Shown here in pieces: positions 8,512-15,682 of a DNA stretch of 64,000 nucleotides. The position numbers and the translations under genes are program-made. The DNA comes from an uncultured Eubacteriales bacterium (GTDB taxonomy: Bacteria > Bacillota > Clostridia > Christensenellales > CAG-138). The notes beneath the pieces were generated by a model. The model had not been told where the DNA came from, did no database searches, and saw nothing but the letters and a program-made list of their open reading frames with translations. The number at the start of each line of letters is the position of its first letter. The stretch's first letter is position 1. Location of the stretch: positions 100,440-164,439 of the forward strand of contig CADCJW010000005.1 of assembly GCA_902801845.1 (NCBI GenBank), written 5' to 3'.

Positions 8512-9552
8512 TTATACGTATTTCTCGTCGAACAGGGCCCGCAGCTTCGGGTTCTCCCGGAGCACGTTCAAGGTGATCTCGGCATGGTCCTTGGTGTAGC
8601 CGTTGCCGATGATCATGTTCACGTCCTTGCCGATGCCCTCGGCGCCCAGGGCCGCCTTGGTGAAGCTGGTGGCCATGGAGAAGAAGTAGACGAGGCCGTC
8701 GTCCCGCACGGGCAGGATGGCGCTCATCTCGCTGTTGGGCTGGTTCACGCAGCAGATGGAGATGTCGTACTCCTTGCCGCCGTTGGCTTCCAGGGCCGCT
8801 TCCAGCACCGCCACAGGCTCCGTGGCGGAAGCCACGATCACCTTATGGTACACGCCCAGCTCCATGAGGGCGGGGACCTGCTTGGGGTTCCTGACGAGAC
8901 CCACCACGTTGCCGGTGGGGCCCACCTTCTTCATGGCCTCGTAACCGCAGAGGACGGCGCTCTTGCCGTTGGCGCCCAGGATGAGGACGGAATCCCCCTC
9001 CTTGGGGAGCTTGCGGGCCTGGGCGGGGGCGCCCGCCACGTCGAGGGCGGCGAGAGCCAGCGCTTCGCTCATGTCGTTGGGGAGCTTGGCGTAGATGCCG
9101 CTTTCAAAGAGGACGGCCTTGCCGACGATATCCACCCGGTCGATGTCCTTGTGGACGGCCAGGATCTTGTCGATCCTGAGGGGGGTCAGGGACAGGGACA
9201 CCAAAGAGGCGATCTTGTCGCCCACCTTCAAATCCCGATCCTTCAGATCCTCGCCGATGTAGGCTACAGTGCCGATGAACATGCCGCCGGAGCCGGTGAC
9301 CGGGTTCTGCTGCTTGCCCCGCTCGGCCACGATGCCCATGATCATTTCGCCGATCTTCTTCTCGTCGCCGCCGCAGGCTTCCTCGATCTGAGTGAAGGAA
9401 GCGGAGTCGATGTTCAGGGACTGGACGTCGCAGATGATCTCGTTGGAGTAGAGAACGTCCATGTTGTTGTCGATCTTATACGCCGCCTGGGTGAGCACGC
9501 CCTTGGGCTCGATGACGCGATGGGTGCCGTACTTGTTGCCTTTGAGTGCCAT
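8512..9552 (-). CDS. kdd: L-erythro-3,5-diaminohexanoate dehydrogenase Kdd
   Basis: NAD-dependent oxidative deamination of 3,5-diaminohexanoate to 3-keto-5-aminohexanoate. The 346-residue protein has a medium-chain dehydrogenase layout with the nucleotide-binding core near 195-205 (VLILGANGKSAVLCG) and the Kdd-type N-terminus KYGTHRVIEPKGVLTQAA. I choose the ATG at 9552 because GGAGG with good spacing lies before it, whereas the ATG five codons upstream is itself part of that ribosome site. It sits between kce and kamA, in the usual pathway neighbourhood. Confidence 0.94.
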   Translation of the reverse strand: MALKGNKYGTHRVIEPKGVLTQAAYKIDNNMDVLYSNEIICDVQSLNIDSASFTQIEEACGGDEKKIGEMIMGIVAERGKQQNPVTGSGGMFIGTVAYIGEDLKDRDLKVGDKIASLVSLSLTPLRIDKILAVHKDIDRVDIVGKAVLFESGIYAKLPNDMSEALALAALDVAGAPAQARKLPKEGDSVLILGANGKSAVLCGYEAMKKVGPTGNVVGLVRNPKQVPALMELGVYHKVIVASATEPVAVLEAALEANGGKEYDISICCVNQPNSEMSAILPVRDDGLVYFFSMATSFTKAALGAEGIGKDVNMIIGNGYTKDHAEITLNVLRENPKLRALFDEKYV

Positions 9553-9600
9553 GATGTTTTCCTCCATAAATGTATTTTTATAAGTTTATGCTGTATGTAT

Positions 9601-10443
9601 TCAACGGATGGGACAGTTGGGGCCGCCGGTGAGGCCCAGGATGGCCCGGGCTTCCGCGGGGGAGGCGATCTCCCGCCCCAGCTCCCGAGAGAGACGGACC
9701 ACCTTCTCCACCAGCTCGCCGTTGCTCCTTGCCTTCACGCCCCGGGAGAGGTAGAGATTGTCCTCGAAGCCCACCCGGACGTTGCCGCCCATGACGATGG
9801 CGGGGGCAGCCAGGGTGAAGGCGCTGCGGCCCACGCCCGTGGCCGTCCAGGTGGACCCGGCGGGGATAGAATTAGCCAGCCACACCAGGTTCTGGACCGT
9901 GGCAGGCGAGCAACCAGGCACGCCCAACACGAAGTTGAACTGCATGGGGTGACCGGGGACCTCGCCCTTGCGGGCCATGGTCAGGATGGTGTCCAGATGC
10001 CCCATCTCAAAGCATTCGTACTCGGGCTTGATATGGTTCTCGATCATCCGCTTGCCAAAGGCCCGCATGGTGGGCATGGTGTTGTCGAAGATCTCGTCGC
10101 CGAAGTTGCAGGTGCCGCAATCCAGCGTAGCCATCTCCGGGAACAGCTCTGTAGGCTGGAGCCGCTCCTCCGGCTTCATGCCCGTGGCGCCGCCGGTGGA
10201 GGGGATCATGATCACGTCGGGGAGCTCGGCGCGGATGGCGTCCATGATCACTTTGAAGCGGCCCCGATCCTGGGTGGGGGTGCCGTCGTCCCAGCGGACG
10301 TGGACGTGGATGATGGCCGCGCCGGCATCGTAGGCGGAGCGAGCCTCCCGGACCATCTCCTCCACGGTGTAGGGGACGGCGGGATTATGCTGCTTGGTGA
10401 CCTCTGCGCCGCAGATGGCGGCGGTGATGATAAGCTTCTCCAT
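9601..10443 (-). CDS. kce: 3-keto-5-aminohexanoate cleavage enzyme Kce
   Basis: Zinc-dependent beta-keto acid cleavage enzyme (BKACE family) that condenses 3-keto-5-aminohexanoate with acetyl-CoA to give acetoacetate and 3-aminobutyryl-CoA. The metal ligands His46 and His48 are visible in IIHVHVR, and the conserved acidic residue near the C-terminus is Glu227 in GFEDN. The 280 residues fit a single TIM barrel. One base separates its ATG from the stop of kal, so translation is coupled. BKACE enzymes vary in substrate, but here the kdd and kal neighbours fix the assignment. Confidence 0.95.
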   Translation of the reverse strand: MEKLIITAAICGAEVTKQHNPAVPYTVEEMVREARSAYDAGAAIIHVHVRWDDGTPTQDRGRFKVIMDAIRAELPDVIMIPSTGGATGMKPEERLQPTELFPEMATLDCGTCNFGDEIFDNTMPTMRAFGKRMIENHIKPEYECFEMGHLDTILTMARKGEVPGHPMQFNFVLGVPGCSPATVQNLVWLANSIPAGSTWTATGVGRSAFTLAAPAIVMGGNVRVGFEDNLYLSRGVKARSNGELVEKVVRLSRELGREIASPAEARAILGLTGGPNCPIR

Positions 10444-10444
10444 C

Positions 10445-10828
10445 TTAGTTGTTCCTTTGCTTATCTTTAGGCGTCACGCAGGTGCCGCTGGCCCGGCAGA
10501 CCAGGATGGGCTCCGCCAGCACTTCCGCCGCGGAATCGTTGATGTCCGGCCGGGCGGTGATGACCTTACGGGCCTCGAAGACCATCTTTCGGGAGGTGTT
10601 CCCCTCGGAAACGATCTCGCCGCTGGCCTCAATGAAGTCTCCGGCGTACACCGGCGCCTTGAACTCCACCATGTCGTAGGCGCAGAAGAGGCCCTCGTCC
10701 CCATCCCGCCGGATCAACAGCTCCGTGGCTACGTCCCCGAACAGCTCCAGCATCTTGGCTCCGTCCACCAGATTCCCACCGTAGTGGGCGTCGTGGGCGC
10801 TCATGCGCACCCGAATGGTCACTTGCAT
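10445..10828 (-). CDS. kal: 3-aminobutyryl-CoA ammonia lyase Kal
   Basis: Removes ammonia from L-3-aminobutyryl-CoA to give crotonyl-CoA, which then enters butyrate formation. The 127-residue protein is a single hot-dog fold with the family signature [15 protein letters not shown] at residues 10-24. It is the first gene after the lysine riboswitch, with AAGGAGG eight bases before the ATG. Acetoacetate:butyrate CoA transferase genes, which complete the pathway, are not in this window. Confidence 0.95.
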   Translation of the reverse strand: MQVTIRVRMSAHDAHYGGNLVDGAKMLELFGDVATELLIRRDGDEGLFCAYDMVEFKAPVYAGDFIEASGEIVSEGNTSRKMVFEARKVITARPDINDSAAEVLAEPILVCRASGTCVTPKDKQRNN

Positions 10829-10855
10829 ACCCGTACCTCCTTATACATTGTTTAA

Positions 10856-10892
10856 AATAGAAAAACGCTATGGAAAAAAGCATCCCATAGCG
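10856..10892 (-). terminator. Second terminator (T2) of the lysine riboswitch expression platform
   Basis: Minus strand CGCTATGG (10885-10892) pairs perfectly with CCATAGCG (10866-10873), followed by TTTTTC and further T. It lies only 28 bases before the kal start codon, so it must be overcome for the operon to be expressed. The bases before its left arm (TTGGACGGAGCGCTAT) nearly repeat the 3' end of the lysine aptamer. Confidence 0.85.
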
Positions 10893-10900
10893 CTCCGTCC

Positions 10901-10942
10901 AAAGAAAAAGGCTATCGACTCGGCGGATGCCGGATCGATAGC
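10901..10942 (-). terminator. First terminator (T1), overlapping the aptamer P1 stem
   Basis: Minus strand GCTATCGA (10935-10942) pairs perfectly with TCGATAGC (10911-10918) and is followed by CTTTTTCTTT. The left arm is the 3' strand of aptamer helix P1, so the terminator and the lysine-bound aptamer exclude each other. Confidence 0.85.
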
Positions 10943-11102
10943 GCTTCGTCCAACAGACGACAGTGGCCGAGTTCTGTCCGCCCGGCCCCCAAGAAGCGGA
11001 AGCAGCGAAACTCCCTCCTCTTTCGGCGGCTGCGCCCCTTTCCCGGGGGATCGTTCGCCCGTTTTCCCCACCGGGTACCCTGCGCGCCGCGCCTCTATCC
11101 AC
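10934..11102 (-). promoter_or_regulatory. Lysine riboswitch (L box) upstream of the lysine fermentation operon
   Basis: The minus strand matches the lysine aptamer in order: GATAGAGGCGCG (P1 5' strand and start of P2), AAAGGGGCGCAG then CCGCCGAAAG (P3 junction), GGGGGCCGGGC, CTCGGCCACTGTC, and TTGGACGAAGCGCTATC closing P1. These correspond block by block to the Bacillus lysC leader. P1 is GATAG (11095-11099) with CTATC (10937-10941). Downstream, P1 competes with terminator T1, so bound lysine should prevent termination (an ON switch), sensible for a catabolic operon and opposite to the usual OFF switches of lysine synthesis. Confidence 0.92.
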
Positions 11103-11119
11103 TGTATTTGGTTGTGTCT

Positions 11120-11149
11120 ATTGTATCAGAAAAGTTGCTGCTCTGTCAA
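11120..11149 (-). promoter_or_regulatory. Sigma-A promoter of the lysine fermentation operon
   Basis: Minus strand TTGACA (11144-11149), 18-base spacer, TACAAT (11120-11125). Transcription would begin near 11,112, just before the riboswitch. The -35 box overlaps the last codons of kamC. Confidence 0.85.
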
Positions 11150-12600
11150 TCTTCCCGGAGTATATATTCCTCCCGCACAGCTTGGAGCAGCCCCTCCTCC
11201 ACCCCCAAGAGTTCGGCTACGGCAAGGGCTTTTTGGGGCACGGTAGCGTCGGTGATCTCCTCCACGCCGTAGTCCATGAAGCGGCGCAGGACGGTGAGCT
11301 TGTCGGCGCCTGCTTCGATCATGCGGCGGCCCTCGGCGGCGTCCAGATCCCGGATGCCTCGGACCAGGAAGCGGCGGCTCGCCCGGGCGGCCACGGCCTC
11401 ATAGTGGGTGACGAAGAGGCAGACGGAGCCGGACGAGCCAAAGTAGCGAAGGGCCCCCTGCTGGAGCTTCACGGCTTCGGCGGGGTTGGTGCCCCGGGCG
11501 AACTCGTCGAAGAGGACCAGGCAGAAACCGTGCCGGACGGCCTTCGCCGCGGCGTCCGCCGCCATGAGCTCCCCGCCGAAGGAGGAAAGGCCCTCCCGGC
11601 CGTCCTCCCCCTCCCCCCGGACCAGGCACAGGCCGTCGAAGAAGGGCACGGTCGCCCTGTCGGCGAAGGGGAACAGACCGCAGTGGGTGAGATACACGTT
11701 CAGGGCCAGGGTTTTAAGGCACACGCTTTTGCCGCCCATGTTGGCCCCGGTGAGTACGGCGGCTCCGGGGGCGAGGGACAGGGTGAGAGGCGTAAAGGCG
11801 GCTCCCTGGCGCTGTAGGCTGTCCGCCATGGCGGGATGGACCATGTTCACGAAGGACAGGTCCTTTTCGGTGAGGGTGGGCTGGATGCCCCCCAGCTCTT
11901 GGGCCAGGGCGGCCTTGGCCAACAACAGGTCCAGATGGCCCAGGGCCTCCAGACTGTCGGATATGGCCGGTCCATAGGGCCGAAGGCTTTTAGAAAGGTC
12001 CCCGCACAGCTGTTGCTCCGCGGCCCCCTCCTTGAGGACGATAGCGGTACGCCGGACCAGCAGGGTTTCCCGCTCGCCGCCGGCGGCAAGGGAAATCTGC
12101 TTTTCTATCTCCCGCTTCTCCCGGCGAGCGGCAGCCAATTCGGAGGACCACTGGTCCCGCAGGGAGAAGGAGGGGTTGCCGGACCCCTCGGGGTCCAAAA
12201 TGGCCAGGGCTTCCGGCACGTCAAAAAGGGCAATCCCTTCCCATTGTGCGGCGGCCTGCAGGGCCTTGAAGTCAGCCGCCAGGCCCCGCAGCAGCAGCAG
12301 ATACCGCTTGAGCTCGAAGAGCTCCACCTGGTCCAGTTCCCGCTCCTTCAGGCGCGCCACGGTGGCGCGGATGTCCCGCAGCTGCATGAGCCCCTGACGG
12401 AAGCGATCCAGGGCGGGCATATCCCCCAGGGTCATGGCCTTGCCCAGGTTCTTAAGCTCTGTTTGAAGCGACACAAGCGCATCCCGGCCATAGGGATGCA
12501 GGGCCCGCTTCTTCTCCCGACCCAGGGGGCTCAGGGGAAGGAGCCGGTCCAGCACGAAGGGAAGGCCGATATCCTGTTGCTGCTTTACGGTCAGTTCCAT
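11146..12600 (-). CDS. kamC: MutS-like ATPase, probable lysine 5,6-aminomutase reactivase subunit KamC
   Basis: About 484 residues with the C-terminal ATPase domain of MutS proteins (Walker A GANMGGKS near residue 290, then LVLFDEFARGTNPAEA as Walker B and ABC-type signature) but no mismatch-recognition domain. MutS-like proteins of this type accompany kam genes and are annotated as the ATPase that exchanges damaged cobalamin in lysine 5,6-aminomutase. I place the start at 12,600: GGAGAAATAAG precedes this ATG, which lies one base after the kamB stop. An ATG at 12,618 would overlap kamB. The operon promoter for the lysine genes starts inside its 3' end. The function is by context and family, not demonstrated. 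Confidence 0.75.
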   Translation of the reverse strand: MELTVKQQQDIGLPFVLDRLLPLSPLGREKKRALHPYGRDALVSLQTELKNLGKAMTLGDMPALDRFRQGLMQLRDIRATVARLKERELDQVELFELKRYLLLLRGLAADFKALQAAAQWEGIALFDVPEALAILDPEGSGNPSFSLRDQWSSELAAARREKREIEKQISLAAGGERETLLVRRTAIVLKEGAAEQQLCGDLSKSLRPYGPAISDSLEALGHLDLLLAKAALAQELGGIQPTLTEKDLSFVNMVHPAMADSLQRQGAAFTPLTLSLAPGAAVLTGANMGGKSVCLKTLALNVYLTHCGLFPFADRATVPFFDGLCLVRGEGEDGREGLSSFGGELMAADAAAKAVRHGFCLVLFDEFARGTNPAEAVKLQQGALRYFGSSGSVCLFVTHYEAVAARASRRFLVRGIRDLDAAEGRRMIEAGADKLTVLRRFMDYGVEEITDATVPQKALAVAELLGVEEGLLQAVREEYILRED

Positions 12601-12601
12601 C

Positions 12602-13549
12602 TTATTTCTCCATGACATTCATCACGGGCACATTCACTTTGCTTTCCACCAGCGCTTGGAAGGCGGCGCCATCGTAGGGCGCGCCGTAGGCGGAGAAGGG
12701 GTTCACGGTCACGGCGACCAGGACGTTCCTGCTGCGGACCCGGAACGCGACCCCTCGGGCCATAAGCTTTTCATAGTTCTCCCGGGAGAGGAGGAGCCTT
12801 GTGCCGTCCTCCACGTGGATCACCTTGGGGATGCCCTTGCGCCTGAGGAGGGATGCGGCCATGGCGTCGGTAAAGGCGCCGGCGGCATAGAGTTCGTCCC
12901 CCCTGCCCTCCAACGCGGCGGACAGATCGTCGTAGGGGGCGTCCCGATAAAAGCGGCGGCCCGTGAGATCTGGCCAGGGTCCGCCTTCCGGGAGGCTGAG
13001 GAGGGATCCGACGAAGGCGGTGTCCGCCGCCGTCTTCTCCATGTCCGGGCCGTAGCTGGCCCCGGTGGAGAGGACGATCCCCTCCGCCGCCTCAGGGTCG
13101 CACAGACTCCGGCGGAACAACGCCCCGTCGATCAGGACTTTTTGCGCGCCGAAGCCCTTCAGTTCCTCCGTCAGAGACACGATCTGCGACTTCATGGAGG
13201 GGCCCACCAGCTCCACGAACCCGTCGGACCGAGCCCGCAGGATCGCCACCTCCCCCAGGGGGGTATGGATGCCGGTGAGGGACAGGATCTCCCCCGTCAC
13301 GTCGCACTTGGGGAGCAGCCCCCGGGCCGTGGCGTATAGAGTGCCTTCCGTCACGTAGATGGGGGGCTTATAGGTGCCGGTGATTAGATCCTCCCGCTCC
13401 CCGTCCCGTCCGATGGAGGTGAGGCCGAGAAGGGTCCCCCGCTCCCTGGCCCCCCGGATGAGGGCGTTGAGAGCGGTGGTCTTCCCCGCGTTCTTGCACA
13501 TCCCCGCAAGACAGACGGTGGTATAGGGAGCGACGAGGTCAAAGAGCAT
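12602..13549 (-). CDS. kamB: P-loop protein, probable lysine 5,6-aminomutase reactivase subunit KamB
   Basis: A 315-residue protein with an N-terminal P-loop, GMCKNAGKTT (residues 16-25), of the kind found in KamB proteins paired with the MutS-like KamC. The expected role is ATP-driven reactivation of the aminomutase together with KamC. It begins only three bases after the stop of the sugar nucleotidyltransferase gene, with GGAAAT as ribosome site inside that gene, so it is probably co-transcribed with the galactoside genes and not with kamDE. The rest of the sequence has no motif I recognise. Confidence 0.7.
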   Translation of the reverse strand: MLFDLVAPYTTVCLAGMCKNAGKTTALNALIRGARERGTLLGLTSIGRDGEREDLITGTYKPPIYVTEGTLYATARGLLPKCDVTGEILSLTGIHTPLGEVAILRARSDGFVELVGPSMKSQIVSLTEELKGFGAQKVLIDGALFRRSLCDPEAAEGIVLSTGASYGPDMEKTAADTAFVGSLLSLPEGGPWPDLTGRRFYRDAPYDDLSAALEGRGDELYAAGAFTDAMAASLLRRKGIPKVIHVEDGTRLLLSRENYEKLMARGVAFRVRSRNVLVAVTVNPFSAYGAPYDGAAFQALVESKVNVPVMNVMEK

Positions 13550-13552
13550 AGC

Positions 13553-14470
13553 TTATTTCCAAAGTTCGTCCGGGTAGAGGCCCGCTGCCTTCATCTCCCG
13601 GATGGACTGCTGCAGGGCGGGCATGTCCTGCTTGTAGGTGACGCCGTGCCACTTGGCGGGGCAGTGGAGCACCTTTACGCTGGCTTTCCCCTCCAGGATC
13701 AGATCGTTGGTGAGACGGGGCACCAGATATTCGCACTTCAGGGGGTTCTTGGGCAGGTTCTCGTCCAGGAACGCGGGGAAGCGCTTCTGGGCCTCCTCCA
13801 AGAAGTCGGGCATGTAGCCCCAGAAGTTCATGGACACGGTGTCGTCGGGATCGAGGGCGGTGTAGGTCTTTCCCTCGTCCTCTGTGTAGGCGATGCCGCC
13901 GTCCCGCTTCTCGATGCGGAGGCGCTCCGCGATGGAGGTCAGATTGTCCTTTTCGTCCACCACGCACACGCCCCGGGCCACATGGCCGTTGTCGGTGACG
14001 GTGTTCTTCAGGAGATAGCCCACCATGGCGTACTCGCCCTTTGCATGGGGCTCCTTCAGATAGTCGTAGATGGTCTTATAGGCTTCCCGGCCATAGAAAT
14101 CGTCGGCGTTGATGACGGCAAAGGGGGCGTCGCCGATGAGTTCCTTGGCCGCCAGCACGGCATGGGTGGTGCCCCAGGGCTTCACCCGGCCCTCAGGAAC
14201 GGAGTAGCCCGCGGGAAGGGCGTTCATGTCCTGGAAGGCGTATTCGAGCTCCAGGAACGGCCGCACCCGGCTGCCGATGACCTCCTCAAAGTCCTCGGCC
14301 ATCTCTCGCTTGATGATGCACACGGCCTTCTCGAACCCGGCCCGCTTGGCGTCGAACAGGGAGAAGTCCATGATCACGTGGCCTTCCCTATCCACCGGGT
14401 CCATCTGCTTCAAGCCGCCGTACCGGCTGCCCATGCCGGCTGCCATGATGACGAGAATGGGTTTCTTCAT
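13553..14470 (-). CDS. Sugar-phosphate nucleotidyltransferase family protein
   Basis: A 305-residue NTP_transferase fold protein with the nucleotide-binding start MAAGMGSRYGGLKQ (residues 9-22) and NADDFYG, the metal-binding DD pair of the active site. Such enzymes join a nucleoside triphosphate with a sugar 1-phosphate. Lying directly downstream of galK in a cluster that has no galT in view, it could supply UDP- (or other NDP-) galactose from galactose 1-phosphate, but this is inference; the family also includes proteins of unknown substrate. The start at 14,470 has GGAGG nine bases ahead; an upstream in-frame ATG at 14,515 does not. Confidence 0.75.
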   Translation of the reverse strand: MKKPILVIMAAGMGSRYGGLKQMDPVDREGHVIMDFSLFDAKRAGFEKAVCIIKREMAEDFEEVIGSRVRPFLELEYAFQDMNALPAGYSVPEGRVKPWGTTHAVLAAKELIGDAPFAVINADDFYGREAYKTIYDYLKEPHAKGEYAMVGYLLKNTVTDNGHVARGVCVVDEKDNLTSIAERLRIEKRDGGIAYTEDEGKTYTALDPDDTVSMNFWGYMPDFLEEAQKRFPAFLDENLPKNPLKCEYLVPRLTNDLILEGKASVKVLHCPAKWHGVTYKQDMPALQQSIREMKAAGLYPDELWK

Positions 14471-14515
14471 TTTCCAATACCTCCAAATAGATTTATATGA
14501 TGTGATCGATCCCAA

Positions 14516-15682
14516 TCAAAGTTCCTTTGGCCCGCCGCCGATGCTGGCCACGTAGAAGGCGCAGGGGTAGCCGATGGCCGCCTCATAGGCGGCGCCCACC
14601 CGTTCCATGACCTCATCCACCGCATTCTTTTGTACGATGGCCACGGCGCAGCCGCCGAAGCCGGCGCCGGTCATCCGGGCCCCCAGGACGCCGGGGCACT
14701 TGCGCGCCTCGGCCACCAGGGTATCCAGCTCCCTGCAGGACACGGCGAACAGATCCCGGAGGGAATCGTGGGAGGCGTCCATGAGCCGGCCGAAGGAAAT
14801 GAGGTCCCCGGCCCGAAGCTTCTTGCAGGCCTCCACGGTTCTGGCGCACTCATAGACCACGTGCTCCGCCCGGGCGCGGTCGATCTCGTTTTCGATGAGG
14901 TGCTTGTTGGCCTCGAAGGTCCTTAGATCCACAGAGGCCAGATCCTTCACCGGCAGGACCTTCTGCAGGGCCTTCAGGGCGCTTTCACACTCAGAACGGC
15001 GCTCGTTGTACTTGGAGTCCGCCAACGTCCGGCGCTTGCAGGTGTTCATGATGAGGATCACCTTGTCCCCCAGCTCCACGGGCACGTACTCATAGCTCAG
15101 GGTGCCGGTGTCCAGGAACACCGCGGCGTTCTCCTTCCCCAGGGCGATGCTGAACTGGTCCATGATGCCGCTGTTGAGGCCGATGAACCCGTTCTCCGTC
15201 CGCTGCCCCAGAAGAGCCAGCTCCATATCGGTCACGTCGAGGCCGTAGCAGGCCCTCAGCGCCGCCCCCGTCACCACCTCCAAGGAGGCGGAGGAGGAAA
15301 GGCCCGAGCCGTTGGGGATGTTCCCATAGACGAGCAGCTCGAAGCCGGAGCCGAGGGCGATGCCCCGCTCCTCCAGGGCAAAGAGCATGCCCAAAACATA
15401 GTTGGTCCACTGGTTCCGTTCCTGGAAGCGGATGTTGGAGAGGGTCCCCTCCAGCACCCCCAGCTGGGGGAAGTTCAACGAATAGAACCGGAGCCGATCG
15501 TCGCTCCGCCGCCGGAGCAGCCCCCAGGTGCCCATGGTCAGGGCGCAGGGCAGCACGTGGCCCCCGTTGAAGTCCACATACTCGCCGATGAGATTCACCC
15601 GGCCCCCCGCAAAGAAACAGCGGGGCTCTTTGCCCGGACCGAAGGTCCTAAAAAACGCTTGGGCCAATTCCGTCTTCGTCAT
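14516..15682 (-). CDS. galK: Galactokinase
   Basis: Phosphorylates D-galactose released by the adjacent alpha-galactosidase to galactose 1-phosphate with ATP. GHMP kinase features: galactokinase signature NLIGEYVDFNGGHVLP (residues 30-45), ATP-binding loop NGSGLSSSASLEV, and C-terminal GARMTGAGFGGCAV. The length, 388 residues, is normal. The ATG overlaps the stop of the upstream GH36 gene by four bases, with GGAGGAAGC in front. No galT or galE is seen nearby; the following nucleotidyltransferase may take the place of GalT. Confidence 0.95.
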   Translation of the reverse strand: MTKTELAQAFFRTFGPGKEPRCFFAGGRVNLIGEYVDFNGGHVLPCALTMGTWGLLRRRSDDRLRFYSLNFPQLGVLEGTLSNIRFQERNQWTNYVLGMLFALEERGIALGSGFELLVYGNIPNGSGLSSSASLEVVTGAALRACYGLDVTDMELALLGQRTENGFIGLNSGIMDQFSIALGKENAAVFLDTGTLSYEYVPVELGDKVILIMNTCKRRTLADSKYNERRSECESALKALQKVLPVKDLASVDLRTFEANKHLIENEIDRARAEHVVYECARTVEACKKLRAGDLISFGRLMDASHDSLRDLFAVSCRELDTLVAEARKCPGVLGARMTGAGFGGCAVAIVQKNAVDEVMERVGAAYEAAIGYPCAFYVASIGGGPKEL

